NCBI GenBank assembly: GCA_031841125.1
Contig: CM063113.1
Location: 34,741,312 to 34,805,311, forward strand
DNA: 64,000 nucleotides
From: Acanthococcus lagerstroemiae
Lineage: Eukaryota; Arthropoda; Insecta; Hemiptera; Eriococcidae
Direction of reading: 5' to 3'
Shown: positions 22,801-34,760 of the stretch, in pieces
Layout: the number at the start of each line of letters is the position of its first letter
How positions within the stretch are numbered: position 1 is the stretch's first letter
Notes under the pieces: generated by a model
What the model was told of the DNA's origin: nothing
The model's input: only the letters and a program-made list of their open reading frames with translations
The model's database searches: none
Translations under genes and position numbers: made by a program

Positions 22801-25800
22801 ACATATATGACCCTAGGAGACCCCTCCCCTTTCTTGTAGTTAACTGTAATCATCCGACTGACCCTCCTTCCCCGATTACATGACTGTTTATGCCGGCGTA
22901 ACTTTTGGTGGGACGTGGTGTGGCTGAGAAACTGTATTTACTCCGACCACAGAATTTAATTTTACAAAATGGAGAAATGTTATCCCTTCCCACTCATCCC
23001 GAAAAAGTCTTCACATTTTACCAATATGTGACCAACTGAGGATTCAACTCAGCTAACCATTGAGGATTTTGGAAATCTACTATACCTACAAACATAATTA
23101 TTCTTATAATATTGCTAATGACACATTTTCCTGATACTATTCTGCGACTAATAAATTTTCAGGTGAGGGAAAGGGATCAGATTTCATCTACATGTGCACT
23201 GAGGCAAAAAACTGAAAAGCTCTTTCTCCATAACAAACTTGTTCTTCATTCTTTCTGGTCTTCCTTTCATTTATAATTTTTTTTTCCTAGATTTTTCAAA
23301 AGACCCTTTTCCAGTTGGACGACCTCAGGCATTTCCTACTTTTACCCAAAAGAAGTCCAATGCGGTTTCAAATTTTTTTAGCTTCTTATAGACTCGTTTA
23401 CGACACACCAAGACTTTCTAAGACTCGTTCGCGATTCTTCTATGCTTATTTTTCACTGTCCTAGATTTCTTTCAAGCTTTTCCAGATTCTCGGAGACCCT
23501 TTCCTGAGTTATTTCAAACTTATTAAGAATTGTTTGTTATGGACTTCTGGATCTATTATCTTTTCAACACTAGTTCTCAGACTTCAGACTTTTCCAGACG
23601 TGTTCAAAATACGTCAAGAGTTATCAATACGTCTTTGAAAATTTCTCTTTAAGACTCATTTAAGACGCTTCACGGGTTCCGTAAGACTCGTTAAGCCTAT
23701 TCTAAACCTTCCAAACTTATTGAAATTCATGAAGAATTTTCCAGACCTTTTCAATACTTCACTTTCAGACTTCTTTAAACCTCTCGAAGACTCTTCCAAA
23801 CTTAATAAAGACTTATCAAAACTCTTTGGAACTCGTTTAAGACGCTAAAACTCTCCTAGACTTGTTCGAAATTTTCCTGCGTCCCTTTTAGCTCGCTAAT
23901 ACTCGTTTGAGACTTTCCGACTTGTTCAAAACAATTAGGACTGATTCTGATGCGTTTAAAATCCTCCTAAATTAGTTTAAAATTATATTCCATTTTCAAG
24001 ACCTTTTCTATATATCTTCATAACTTTGTTAAAACTTACAGATGTGTTCAAGATTCACTATGACATTAAGATTTGATTAAGCTGCTCCAAGACTTATGTA
24101 TACCTCTCTCAGTCCTGGTTAGATCAGGAGGACTTTTTCTTCTTCCCACTCTCTCTTACGGAAATTCACGTTGTTCTTGTAGGCTTTCTTCGGCGTATCT
24201 GTCTCATGCACTAAAAAGGGTTCAGATTCTTATGCCCTACAACTTTGCCTTTGCTTCGACTCAATTTTTCCAGAAGAATGGGCTATTTAATGTGTAGAGA
24301 AGGACATGAAGAAGTCAGTGTGATGATACAAGAAAGTTGTACAGCGAAGCAGAACATCAATTATTTTTTCCAAGGAGAAAGGGGACAGAATTCAAAATTT
24401 TAAAACTAAATCACTCTTTCTTTTGAAAGAGAAATCCTGTTCAAGAATGTTTGGTCCAAACTAAGTAGTCGCTTTTCAAAAGGAGTTTCATAATGTTAAA
24501 AAGTATTTTTCTAGCAATCCTATACATAATCAAAAATAGTTAAGGGACACCCTTGACCTTCCATTTCCACGTTACTTACTCGTAGTTACGGAAAGATTAA
24601 GATACCTATATCATAGTTCAGATTGTTCAAGCCTCACGAAGACTCCTCAAGACTTTATTCAGACTTGTGCAGACTATTGATATTACCAGAAACCCGATAG
24701 AACTCTGCTTAATACACTGGATGGTGCTCAGACCAAGTCAAATTAAGATTCATTAAGTTAGGTCATTAGGTATTCTTCGGGAAATAAATCTTGAAGACTG
24801 ATGAAACTCTTGATTTCCATAATGAGAAAATAATATTTTCTATACTCCATGTTTTTCTTTGATAGGGAGGGGAAAGGGAAATGCTGTATATACACGGTAC
24901 AAATATCCGCCGTGGGTCAGTTTAAGCAGAATAAATAAAAATATCAACCAGTTTGTGTTCTTTCAGTGTTGTCATCAACTGGTGACTTCATTTTTTTCTA
25001 ACTGTTTTCCACTACGAAATGACTAAAATGTCAAAAGGGAGCTTCCGTAAGTCCTCGGGTATGTCTCTGTTTGCAGGAGTTACTGGCTGTCAAAATAGAT
25101 AGTTTATGTTGCTATATGGAACCATAATTTACTTATAGGATTGTTATACAACACTTACGCGCATTATTACAACAGTTCAAATCTTCTCATAGACAATAAA
25201 TCGCTTTCCCGCCCTAACTGTACCTACGTGATTCAACATATATTGGTCCCCCAGGCCGGATTTTCCCGCCGCTGTTTCTCACGTTGCCAGATAATGATGC
25301 TTATCAATTTAATCGGATCCCTCTATGTCCGCTGTACTACTGGTCGGTCAGTATTCCTTCGTCAGCAGCCCAAAAAATCACACTATTCGCAGCAACCATC
25401 TGGTGACGTTCCACATAAATAGGTCATCATCGAAGAAATTAAAATAACTTATTCGTATCTGTAATGGCTCAATTCACAACTGGCGATGCCATATCTGATT
25501 TTAGTAAGGTCGATGAATCAAAGAACACAACATGTAATTAAGGCGAAAAAACTATTTGTCTTTGAGATTTGTTGTACGGCAATCTTACAAATGCATTATC
25601 ATAATTCCATAGCAATGTAAACTAACCATTTTGACTACCAATAAAGTCAGCCGTCCTTAAAGAACTTCGAAAAATCCTTGTTAAGAACCTCATCTTTACC
25701 TCAATATACAGAAGACAGACGTCTAGTAAGTATGAGAGATACCGATTTTCTTTCTTTTTTGGTGTTTGACCTGCACTAGGGTAATGTTTCCTCAATTTTT

Positions 25801-26233
25801 CTTTTCGTAGATACACGCTAGATAAGGTATGAAGTTATGAATTAAGGAAAAACTGTAAGTTTACTATTTTGAAAATAAAATGGGTAATTCTCACTGTATT
25901 CACCGGCTTCTCTCTTCAAAAACTGTTCGCCCTACCCACAATCAACGCGATCAGTTCCTGTCCCACTCCATAATCTTTTCCTGGATCCATTGTTGGCAGG
26001 GCTGGCAAATATTCAATATGCTAATAATAATGACCGGTGTGCCTCACGAATTTGAGTAACATGTTCGCATCTTTTCGCAGGGTTACCGACCGTATGCACC
26101 CACATACGAAGAAGTGAACGATGATTTGGACTCACTAGACTACGGCAGACGACAGCCATTGCCAATCATACCCCAAAAACCAATTTTGCCACCATATATG
26201 GGCCTACACAACGACTACAGATCATCTAAATGA
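19879..26233 (+). CDS. Secreted proline-rich protein, function unknown (4 coding exons)
   Basis: Coding exons are 19879-20123, 20196-20652, 20737-20958 and 26081-26233. All junctions are GT-AG and in frame, giving 358 aa. The first ATG after the acceptor at 19828 gives a short N-terminus, then a hydrophobic run (IVSVVICVCVTL) that reads as a signal peptide before DDKWVWSKER. Exon 2 starts with five Asp residues and encodes a long Pro/Arg/Tyr-rich tract with DRYPPP repeats. Its end and exon 3 hold a cysteine motif (C-x-C-x5-C, then C-x6-CC). Exon 3 also has a Gly/Pro-rich stretch, and exon 4 ends LHNDYRSSK. Such composition suits an extracellular matrix or cuticle-associated protein, but that is inference. 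An earlier start is possible because the frame is open to the acceptor. AATAAA lies at 26421-26426. The last intron is 5.1 kb and hosts repeats. Confidence 0.8.
21815..22231. mobile_element. Foldback MITE, ~417 bp, with long inverted arms
   Basis: The outer ends are CTAATGGACGCGTTTTCCAG and, inverted, CTATGGGCGCGTTTTCCAG. Further inside, GTTACTGCATGGTTACTGTT and CTCCCATAAGAAAAACACAC have exact or near-exact inverses on the right. The spacer near 22000-22060 contains AATTTGTC/GACAAATT pairs. No coding capacity. It lies within one copy of a diverged direct repeat (compare 21765-21815 with 22905-22960). Confidence 0.75.
22232..22387. mobile_element. Palindromic MITE, 156 bp, abutting the previous element
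   Basis: The arms start TAAGGCGGCTCTAAGGGGAG and, inverted, TAAGGCGGCTCTATGGGGAG. They continue with CAGCCATTTTGATTGCAA and CAAACGCGT on both sides, so nearly the whole element is a hairpin. The flanks CCCATAG (left) and CCCATTG (right) agree at six of seven bases and may be the target duplication. Confidence 0.75.
23380..24110 (+). repeat. Degenerate AAGACTCGTT-type repeat
   Basis: Short variants of AAGACTCGTTTA / GACTCGTTCAAGACTTTTC recur every 12-25 bases without exact period. The same sequence style is found at about 2140-2560, 8810-9000, 24600-24760, 51890-52070 and 63780-63870. Confidence 0.55.
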
Positions 26234-26420
26234 AAAGCTGAAGAACTTTGTACACACACTGCAATACTCATTCGCAGATCCTGAGATCTTTCAGTCCGAT
26301 TTAAATTATTACGCGGAAACCGCTTTTTTTTTCCTCCTCTAATTTTTATAACTGCATTTAAATTCGTGTATTGTGTAATTTATTAATTCAGTTCTATCGT
26401 TAAGTTGTTCGTTTTATAAA

Positions 26421-26426
26421 AATAAA
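26421..26426 (+). promoter_or_regulatory. Polyadenylation signal AATAAA (proline-rich gene)
   Basis: A canonical hexamer 188 bases after the stop codon of the proline-rich gene. Confidence 0.65.
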
Positions 26427-26449
26427 ATACTAAAAATTATTAGGAGTAT

Positions 26450-27830
26450 GACACAGAAGTAATGATGGCGGAAAGTACCAAGTTCATTAGTTCGGGCTAA
26501 AGACAAGAAGAAAAACAGATAGGTATGATGGACTAGGCCAGTAGAGGCATAGCACTGGCAGGAAGTTCGGTTAAGACAAAATAGCTCTCGTTTGTCGACA
26601 TCTAAAAGTTATAGCGAGAGTATGGATGTAGAAATTAATTGGTCAGTAAACTCAGAATAAGTCGGACATTCAATCACCTAGGTATGTTTTAAATCTCGAA
26701 GCCTGCAATTGTCACAAAATCACCATAAATAGGGGAGAGTCGCCTGACTTGGAACGTTTTGGCTTTAAACTCAAATAGCGGGGAAGGGTTAGTCTTACGT
26801 CAAATGTGAAACCACTATTGGAAAGGGCATTAATCCAGAATCAAAATGAGCTACCTATTTACTTATTTTTTCTGTAATTCAAATATCTCAAATTTGAGAT
26901 TTAGGAACAATCGAGCGTGAGAAAATTCGTTGCAATAAAAACACGGAACATCGCGGTCAACATCATTGTTAGAGATGACTGGGTCCACGGTCGGCATTAA
27001 GTTGCAGTGCACAAACTGCACCACACACAGTCGTTTTGTGCGGTGCTCTAGACCACACAGAAAAAATTTAAAAAATATAGAAAAAACTGCTATAAGGTCG
27101 TCAATTTACATCGTACCTTTAGGCAGCATCCCATAGAGTGCGTTTTCAATTTCATCATTAACTTTTTTTGTTTCTTCATTTTTTTAAAACTTAGTGTTAT
27201 CGAAATAGCCGATGCCTATGACACTCCGGCTAGAAAGCTAGGGGCGTACAGGCTACTACTGCCATAACTAATCTAGTGATAATCAAGTAGTGTCCTGTCA
27301 GGCCCCAATCGAGTCAGAAGAAAGATACAGACTTAAGTTAAATTTATTATACATTTATGATGAATGTCAATTATTTGGTTAAATTGTTCAAACTTTGAAT
27401 TTTTGAAAATGTACATACGGGTACGGCATATTTATATTCCCCTGCCCTTCTGGTTATACGGGGGGGGGGGTGAACTGGTGGAAGATGATAGCTCTCGGCA
27501 TAAGCAAAATCTCGGACCTCCCTATTTTTGGAACTTTAAGATAGGGTAAAAAAAAGTTTGCCCTTTTGATTTTCGAGAGAAAAAAAATTTTGCATCACAC
27601 GGAAGAAAGGCGGCAAGCTGCCGACCATGATTGGGTCTTTCATAATATCTTTGTTAATATCGCATACAGGCATTCTAGGACGAGGTACTTTTATTTTAAT
27701 ATCGTAAACAAAAAAATTTAAAAAATTTGTTTTTATATACTGGAATTGTGCAGATTTATCGTGGTCTCTGGCTGAGTGGAAGAGCACCTCCGATATCACC
27801 CCTGTCCAATTTCACAGATTCCGCAACCAT
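26450..27830. other. Intergenic sequence, no supported gene
   Basis: Nothing coding was recognised. At about 26733 the sequence GGGGAGAGTCGCCTGACTTGG is a near-inverse of a sequence at about 29744 (see findings). A G-run lies at about 27461-27470. Confidence 0.45.
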
Positions 27831-29050
27831 GACATTAGCTCTCTGCCAACCCATTTCTTTTCTTCGATCCGTCAGTACATGATAGTCTGCAGCAGTTTAT
27901 ATTTATGGATCCAAAGGTACATGGCTTCGATACTGGAGTTTCCTTCTCTTGAGAGTTGCTAGTGGCTCTCGCTATTTTTCCATGCGTTTCAGAACTTCCG
28001 CGTTCCGTATTCTTTCTGTCCAGGAGATCTTTCAACATCCTTCTGTAGCATCACATTTCGAATGCCTCTAGTCCATTCATTGTGGCTGCTTTCAGGGTCC
28101 AGGTTTCGCATTTGTATAACAGTTGTGACCAGATATAACACCTCAACACTCTCAAACATAGTGTGTTGACTCTTTGAATCACTACTTTGCTCTAGCTGCA
28201 GGGAGTGCTTTTGGCTAGGGCAATTCGAATCTTTATCTCTTCATCTGGGTTCATGACCACGTTAACCTAGGATCTAGGTACTTACACCGTGAAACCATTT
28301 CAATGATTTTGTTACCCAATTCAAGTTGTTCATTATCAGCTCTCTCCTTGCTGACGTTCATCTACATATTTTGTTTTTCCAATGTTGATGGTAAAGCCGT
28401 TTCTGTTGCACGCTTTGTTAACTTTCTCTAACAGTTTTTGTAAGTAGGTCATTGATTCGGCTAATAGGGCTGTATTGTCAGCGTATCTTATATTATTTAT
28501 TATTTCACCTCCAGTTCGTACCCATATCCTCTGTTCTTCTAGGGCCTCGGCAAATACCTGCTCCGAGTAGATACTGAAAAGCAATGGTGAAAGGATGCAC
28601 CCTTGTCTGACTCTTTCCCAATCAGCCTGTACAAAAGCTGTTTATTTCCGATATAGGCTGGCTATAGTCTTATATCCCATTTATTCGGGCCAGTTTTCCT
28701 TTGGATTAGTTTCTCATGCTGCATGCTATCAAAGGATTTTTCGAAGTCGATGAAACACACATAGACTGGTTTCCGGAATTCACGACATTTCTGCAGTAAG
28801 AGCTATGCACAATAGCGCTTCCCTGATTCTCATTCCTGGTCCGAAACTACACTGCTCTTTACTTATCGTTTCCTCGCATTTGCTGGGTACTCTGCTTAAT
28901 ATTATCCGCAGCAATGTCTTCAACGATTTCATCATTAGACTGATCAATCTAAAATCTCCGCAACTATTTTTGCTTTGGCTTTTTTCGGGATTGGAGTAAA
29001 TTTTGACTGTAGCCATTCTTCTGAGATTATCCTACAACAGTAAATTCTGT
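27830..29050 (-). mobile_element. Non-LTR reverse-transcriptase relic (- strand)
   Basis: Pieces occur in order on the - strand. KCEETISKEQCSFGPGMRIREA is within 29016-28780. REFRKPVYVCFIDFEKSFDS (motif A, catalytic Asp kept) is near 28790-28725. NIRYADNTALLAES (motif C, with YADD changed to YADN) lies within 28584-28336, followed by GFTINIGKTKY. A C-terminal SQLLYKCETWTLKAATMNGL and CYRRMLKDLLDR stretch lies near 28150-28020. Frameshifts and stops break the frame throughout. The C-terminal CETWTL/CYRRML block matches the relic at 56677-56967, so both may be one family, distinct from the RTE-like copies. Confidence 0.75.
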
Positions 29051-30107
29051 TGAATATTGGAGTTAGCTTCCTTACATTATCTTCATTCGGACGCCCAATA
29101 ATGTGGAGAGGCTGAGGGTCATCTACATTCTCAGGATGATCAAAAATTTTATTTTCTGGATGCGGAATTGTCTAAAAAAAAGATTCGAAGATTAATGGTA
29201 ATATTAGTAATTAAAATTTAGTGAAAAGAAAGTTCTTACCTGCTACAGTCGCGGATTTTTGTTAGCATCCTAGAGAGATTTTTTATTGGATTTATTTCCA
29301 TACACACTTATTATCACTAGGTAGTACATCATCTCCTGTTCAATTCCCATACGATCTAGGCTTTGCTACCTAAAATAAAACGAAAATTGAAAAAATTAAT
29401 GTACTGATAGGACGGTCCATTTCAGGCAACTTCGTGATTTCTAACTAAATCTGTTTTGTATTGCTACAATATACCTACCACAAACGGCGCATTTTATCCC
29501 TTACCGCATGGCCAATTCGATGAAATAAACCCGCAACTCTTTCAGCTAAATACAAATTCTGTAAAACCTTAGCAACGTGATCAAAAAACTAGAAAAAAAC
29601 ACATGAAAAATAACAGTCGTGATTATCTGAGGAACTATAGTGAGCAAGATGAAACTGCGATCAAAAACGAAGTTTCGGTATTAGTAACACTCTCCACCGC
29701 TTGAAGCGCTGAAAAGATGGTGGTCCAAGATCGGCGACTCTCTCCTAAGTGGCCGTAATTATCGGTTACAATAGCAACCGTAACCTACCAACAGGTACAA
29801 ATGTATCACTAATGACAAACATAACCAACTAATCAAGAAAGTCCGATTTCATGTTTCAGCTTTAGTACTCTGTGCGTCTGAAGGAATGCACAAATTCCAA
29901 TCAACCTTCCCTTTGTTTTGAATTCATCGAGTTTATCTCAGGGCACGTAACCTTGCAACTTTCCGTGTACACTGATCAGGGTAGTAAACACAATTGTGAC
30001 TGCACTGAAATTATTCGCTGTACTCGAGTGAAACTCAACACTTGGGAGTCCATACCTGCCAAGTTGTGCGCTAAATCTACTAAAATGAATCTATTCATGA
30101 TGACTAC
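29051..30107. other. Flank or intron after the K+ channel exons
   Basis: The K+ channel gene is on the - strand and should continue towards lower coordinates. No second pore or TM3-TM4 exon could be recognised here or further left. This stretch is therefore probably intron, with nothing else identified except the inverted word at about 29722-29744. Confidence 0.4.
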
Positions 30108-31621
30108 TAGCCTATGGTGGTGATGACGATGACTGAGTAGAACAAGGCGCCATCGGCAGTCCACGATGTTTTATTAATACTGTCGTGACCATTCCAGCCT
30201 CCTTTTCTCATGGCCCACACCAAACTCTTTTCAAACGAGTGCAACTTCTCCCTGATATCTTCGGTCCATTTTTGCTTCTCCAGGTATTTTAGGTTAGACG
30301 TGTACTGCCATATTTCGTAACTAAGGTTGCTGCGAATCTGCGTGATATTTTCCTTCATCTGTAATGAGAAAAACGTGAGTTAGAGCTCTAATAGCAAAGA
30401 GTATTATGGATTCGAAGCAATCGAAGACAGATGCATTACTTACTTGAGGAAGGGTAGCACAGAATCATTAGTCTGCGCTAACAGAACAGATAAGTTTAGT
30501 CTGAGGATAGAGAAACCAGAACTGGTCACTGTTGAATAGAAACCAATACCTATGCCAGCAGTGGACAAGGCGTAAAATTGATCGTTCCAGGGCAACGTAT
30601 GTTGACCTCAGTAAATACTTCAAAATGAAGAACGCTAACTGAGGTGATGTGATATGTTTTCACAGAGCTTCTAGCAGGTGAATCGATTGCCAAAGTGTGC
30701 ATTTTGCTTCTCACAATTGTGGATGATGAGGACGAATGATAGGATTGAAGGTAGTAGGAAGACATCAGGAACGTGACATGTTTTGTGTGGGTAATTTATG
30801 ATTTATAAAACATGAGCTTAAGCACATAATGAAATAGCACTGCGTTAGAGCGTATGACTCAGAAACAATTCAGAGACATGTCAGTATAAATGCATACTCC
30901 ATGAAGAGCTTGTTTTGAAAACTAAATAGTGTAAAAGAAAGTGCAGCTGAAAGTTTTTGAAGTTACAGTGAATACCTATTTTAACGGACCGAAGATGTTC
31001 TCTCATAGATCACTCCGAATGTGAGTAATCACGAAGCGATCACTGCAAACTCACTATTTAGACAGTGGCACATACCTACAGCTCAGTGAAGATACCACAA
31101 AAAGACTAATTCCGGGAAAAAAGAGCTCACAAAGAAGCAATTCCAATCATTCATGCAGATTTACGAGTATGTTCATCAACAGCAATGACACAGACAAGAT
31201 TCACAAGGAAGGTTCAAGATGCAAAGGGTGGCACATTCAAAGATACTAATGGAGATGATGCTAAGAACACAACAGACTGTTCATTTTCAGAAGTACGAAA
31301 GCAGGTACTAAAAGAATGGTTACAAAGTTGCTGATTCTTCATTCATCTTCAGCTGAGACAAAAAGTGCACCAACTTTTCCGAGTAGGTACTCCTAAAGAC
31401 TTGAACTAATAGGGACACTCAAACCGGAATTTCTCAGTGCTTACCTGTTTTTCGTAGCCCATCTCTAAACTCTGGAACATATACATGCCTAAGACGCAGT
31501 AGCCAACAACGAGAGCGATCAGCAACACATGCAGAAACAAGCACGTGAATATCTTCCACAAGTAATACAATAACTTGACCCATCGACTGGACGTGTTTAC
31601 GTCCTCGATGTCCATCATCAT
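30108..31621 (-). CDS. Two-pore-domain K+ channel, N-terminal half (2 coding exons, partial)
   Basis: Exon 1 is 31621-31445, starts MMMDIED and ends at GYEKQ before gtaagc. Exon 2 is 30358-30108 and starts MKENITQ after a cag acceptor. Together they give 142 codons. A cytoplasmic N-terminus is followed by TM1 (about residues 25-48, HVLLIALVVGYCVLGMYMF). Then comes a long extracellular cap region with N-x-S/T sites (NIT, NLS, NKT), and the first pore, DGALFYSVIVITTIGY. The W-x-x-D-G-A-L-F-Y-S...TTIGY arrangement is that of TWiK/KCNK leak channels, which set resting membrane potential. The exon ends within the pore signature: GGC TA before GTAGTC, so the Tyr codon is split. TM2, the second pore and the C-terminus were not found in the window. 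Confidence 0.85.
30359..31444 (-). other. Intron 1 of the K+ channel gene
   Basis: The intron is bounded by gtaagc at 31444 and a ttctcattacag acceptor at 30359. No repeat or nested gene was recognised. Confidence 0.7.
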
Positions 31622-33093
31622 TTCGAATCTCCGACGAATTAGAATTACATTTAATGCACGAATATGTAAACATTTAAATTAGAATGTTTCGGTAAGAAAA
31701 AAATTAACACACTCATCGCGAGCAGCGGATTCTCTGTATTCTAAACGACGAGTTTCGAATATCACAAAAATTCTATGAAAATCACAATATTACAAACATA
31801 TCGTGAATGTAAAACATGACGAAAATGAGAGCACACGGAAAATGTCGAACGTGAGAATTATTTCGCGATTATACTACACGGTAGCCGTAAGTTTGTACTG
31901 AATTTTGTTTTTACTTCAGCGCTTCTTTATCCGTTCAGCAAATTCGCCCACACAAAACGGCAACTGCGACGATCAGAGTTAAATTTAGCCGCCAGTGTGC
32001 GACCACGAGACTGCTAAATGTAAACGGTAACGATGAAATCTCGATCAAACCGTAAATGCAACGGTAGTAAAATGTAGACTTTTGCGGTTATTTTTAACTT
32101 TAGGTAAAATTACAAGCTAAAGGTGAGGAAAAGCTCAATCATACATCAACGCATCGATTTTCACCGAGTCATCAACACTGACAGGTGAAGAGGCGATGAC
32201 GTTACGCATAAGGTGGACAAGACGTGAAATGGTATGGGTACGTATCTAACCCCGCGAACGAAAACATTAAAAAACTTTAATTCGATATCCACGAATGAGT
32301 AACAGAAAAACGAAAACGAAGATGGAAAACTAATCTTAACAGAATGCAACGTACGAGCTTGGACTTACAGATCGATAATACAAAGCGCCCAATATTAATA
32401 ATTATATTATTACTTTATAAATATATCACAAGTATTTTGAATGAGGTAACAACGTAAACGCGATTCGAAAAGAAAAAAAGTGTAACGAAGTTTCTATAAA
32501 ATCAATGGAAGCTGCGATCCTCCATACCTGATTGCACTGAGGCCACGACACCAACATTCAGAATTCTGGAATCGAGCAAATATTGCGACATCAGCTTGAG
32601 CAGAACAACATAAATTTCATTTTTAAACGAATATGTCAAGGTTCATTTTAGAGATAAAGCAAAACCGGATCATACGAATTCAAGAAGCGTTGACCAAACC
32701 ACTCAAATTGCAAATTGGGATCGACATATAAAATCTATGACATATTTCCCTTCTGATGTTTGAGCGACTGGTCGAAGTGATATGTGACGATGCAGAATCT
32801 TCAAACCAGGTTCAGTTTTTTCACGAGTCAAAAAAACCACATTCTCATCTTCTGAGAGACTTGGACATAACACCAGCTACGAGTGCAAGGGGGTAAATAA
32901 GGTGTTTGGTTTGTCCCGTTCACTGAAAATGTTAGGAGTTTTTCTCCTGGAAGTTTCGTTTTCCCAGGAAATGTTGCCGGAGCCCATAATATGAACTCTG
33001 AATTTCAAACAAGGAATCACATGACTTTGTTGTACAGCTGATATTATTCAAAACTCAAATCGATGGAAAAGCGAAATCAGCTTCTGCTCTGCT
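31622..33093. other. Upstream flank of the K+ channel gene
   Basis: No gene recognised. It should contain the channel promoter and perhaps 5' untranslated exons, but no core promoter element can be assigned with confidence. Confidence 0.4.
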
Positions 33094-33272
33094 CAGTGGC
33101 GTAGCCACGGGGGAGGGGTGTCTTAACCCCCTCCCCCCGGCATCAGCCAAAAATGTGAAAACATAAAAATTTATTCTGGTAATAGTAAGTATTACACCTG
33201 TAATGTTGTGAAAGTGAAACGAACCCCCCCCCCCCCCTTCATACCAAGTCTGGCTACGCCGCTGACTCGGCT
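33086..33272. mobile_element. hAT-type MITE, TSD 6 of 8
   Basis: The body is 33094-33264 (171 bp). The ends are CAGTGGCGTAGCCACGG and, inverted, CAGCGGCGTAGCCAGAC (13 of the first 14 match). The flanks GCTCTGCT and ACTCGGCT agree at six of eight. C-runs are present inside, but no gene. Its end sequence resembles that of the 55.65 kb element. Confidence 0.75.
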
Positions 33273-34090
33273 GCATATAGGGTCGATACAAGATGTTCCA
33301 GTTTATTATGCCAAGCCGCCCGATGTGCAAAGATCTCATTTTATGACCGTTCATATTCCCGCGACTCGGCACTCGGACAAATAAACGGAGAGTTATCTGC
33401 TCTAAGCTTTATGCCCCACAAATTCCCAGTTAATGCCCGTCCATTTTTCGGCCCCATGATCATTTTTTGACAATTTTTGATGCAACTCGGATAAAATCGA
33501 GACTACTCGTAAAGAAGAGGTGCACTCTTTCTCAGGTATAAAACGGGAACTGGTTTTGCACATCGGGCGGATGATGATATTGGGCGAGAAAAACAAACAA
33601 CGTTATGTACAAATATAGCCTATACTCACAACTGAAGGAGCTACAAGTTCTCAGCTTGAAAAATAGCGAATTTTTATTGCAATTCTGATTACAGATTTCA
33701 ATCCGAAATATTATAATCTTTTTTTTTTTTGTGCTCATCGAAGAAAATCAATGAGTAGAACATCAAGCAGGTAAGAAAGATTCACCGAGCTCAGTTGCTT
33801 ATCTGGATACTGAATAAGCTACACCAGCTGAGCTCCAAAAAACCGCGAAGAAGCGACGCAGACATTGGTTCGCATTTTTTTCTCATTCATTTTCATAATT
33901 CTCTTTCTCTTTCTCCCTCTTCTCTCTCACACCCGTAAATTTTGTCTCTTTTGTTATTGCGATGTTTTTTCTATAGAAATCGACCAAAATCTCAAAATTG
34001 ATTGTTTCGACCAAAAAATTTTGTTTTTCTTTTTTCGCGTTTTCTAAGACTTTGATCGATCGACAATGTTACCCCTTTTTATAGAAACTG
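33273..34090. other. Intergenic sequence, no supported gene
   Basis: T-rich, with pyrimidine runs near 33720 and 33895-33930. Nothing coding was recognised. Confidence 0.4.
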
Positions 34091-34760
34091 CCACATTTGT
34101 AGATTTACATAATATGTAGAAAAAGCTTTTGATAATACTGAATATTCAAAGATGTTTCAAATATTGAAGCAGATAGGAGTTAAGTATGAGGAAAAAAGAG
34201 TACTGTGGAACTCATATAACGATCAAAAGGCTGAAACATAAGTATAGAATGAAATGGGAGAACTGAGAATTCTAAAAGAAGGGAGACGAAGTTGCTGTTT
34301 GGCACCAGTAGTTTTTAACCTATTTATAGAAAAGTAATTGAAGAAATGAACGAAAGGAAATCAGGCGTGATAATACAAGGGGAAACGGTTAGAAAGATAA
34401 GGGTTGCAAGTGATATTGCAATGGCGGAAAGAAATGAAGAAGAACTAAAGAAAAAGAAAACACTACAAAAGTTGGATGAAATTTGAAAATAAAATATAAA
34501 CTGAAGATGAATAAAAATAAAACACAAGTGATTGTAGTCAGTAGATGGAGACAAAATCTAATAAATAAGGAAATAGGAGGCTAAAAATAAAGGTGGTAAA
34601 GGAATTTAAGTACTTAAGATAACGCAAAATAAAAGAAGTAAAATAGATGTAAAGGGTAGAATAGAAGAGCCTAAGAGAGCTTTTTTTTTAAAAAAAAGAA
34701 AATTTAATTATAATGGGAGACTGGAACGCTAGAGCAGGAGGAAAGAAGAAAGAATTACTA
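34090..34760 (+). mobile_element. Non-LTR reverse-transcriptase and endonuclease fragments
   Basis: The fragments KKAFDNTEYSKMFQILKQIG (motif A end) and GEL-ILKEGRRSCCLAPVVFN (RQGC-LSPLLFN-like region) can be read at about 34117-34330 through stops. A KMNKNKTQVIVVSRW segment lies near 34505-34545. After an A/T run, 34705-34760 reads LIIMGDWNARAGGKKKE, which is an endonuclease GDWNAR motif. An endonuclease piece downstream of RT pieces is the reverse of the normal order, so two fragments or a rearrangement are present. Confidence 0.7.

Larger units (their letters stand above)
20959..26080 (+). other. Large last intron of the proline-rich gene
   Basis: This stretch contains two palindromic elements (21815-22231, 22232-22387), a pair of diverged direct repeats sharing TGGCTGAGAAACTGT (21779 and 22923), and the longest stretch of the AAGACT-type degenerate repeat (about 23380-24110, with more near 24600-24760). 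No independent gene was recognised. The open frames at 24073-24297 and 25141-25422 have no family signal. Confidence 0.5.
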
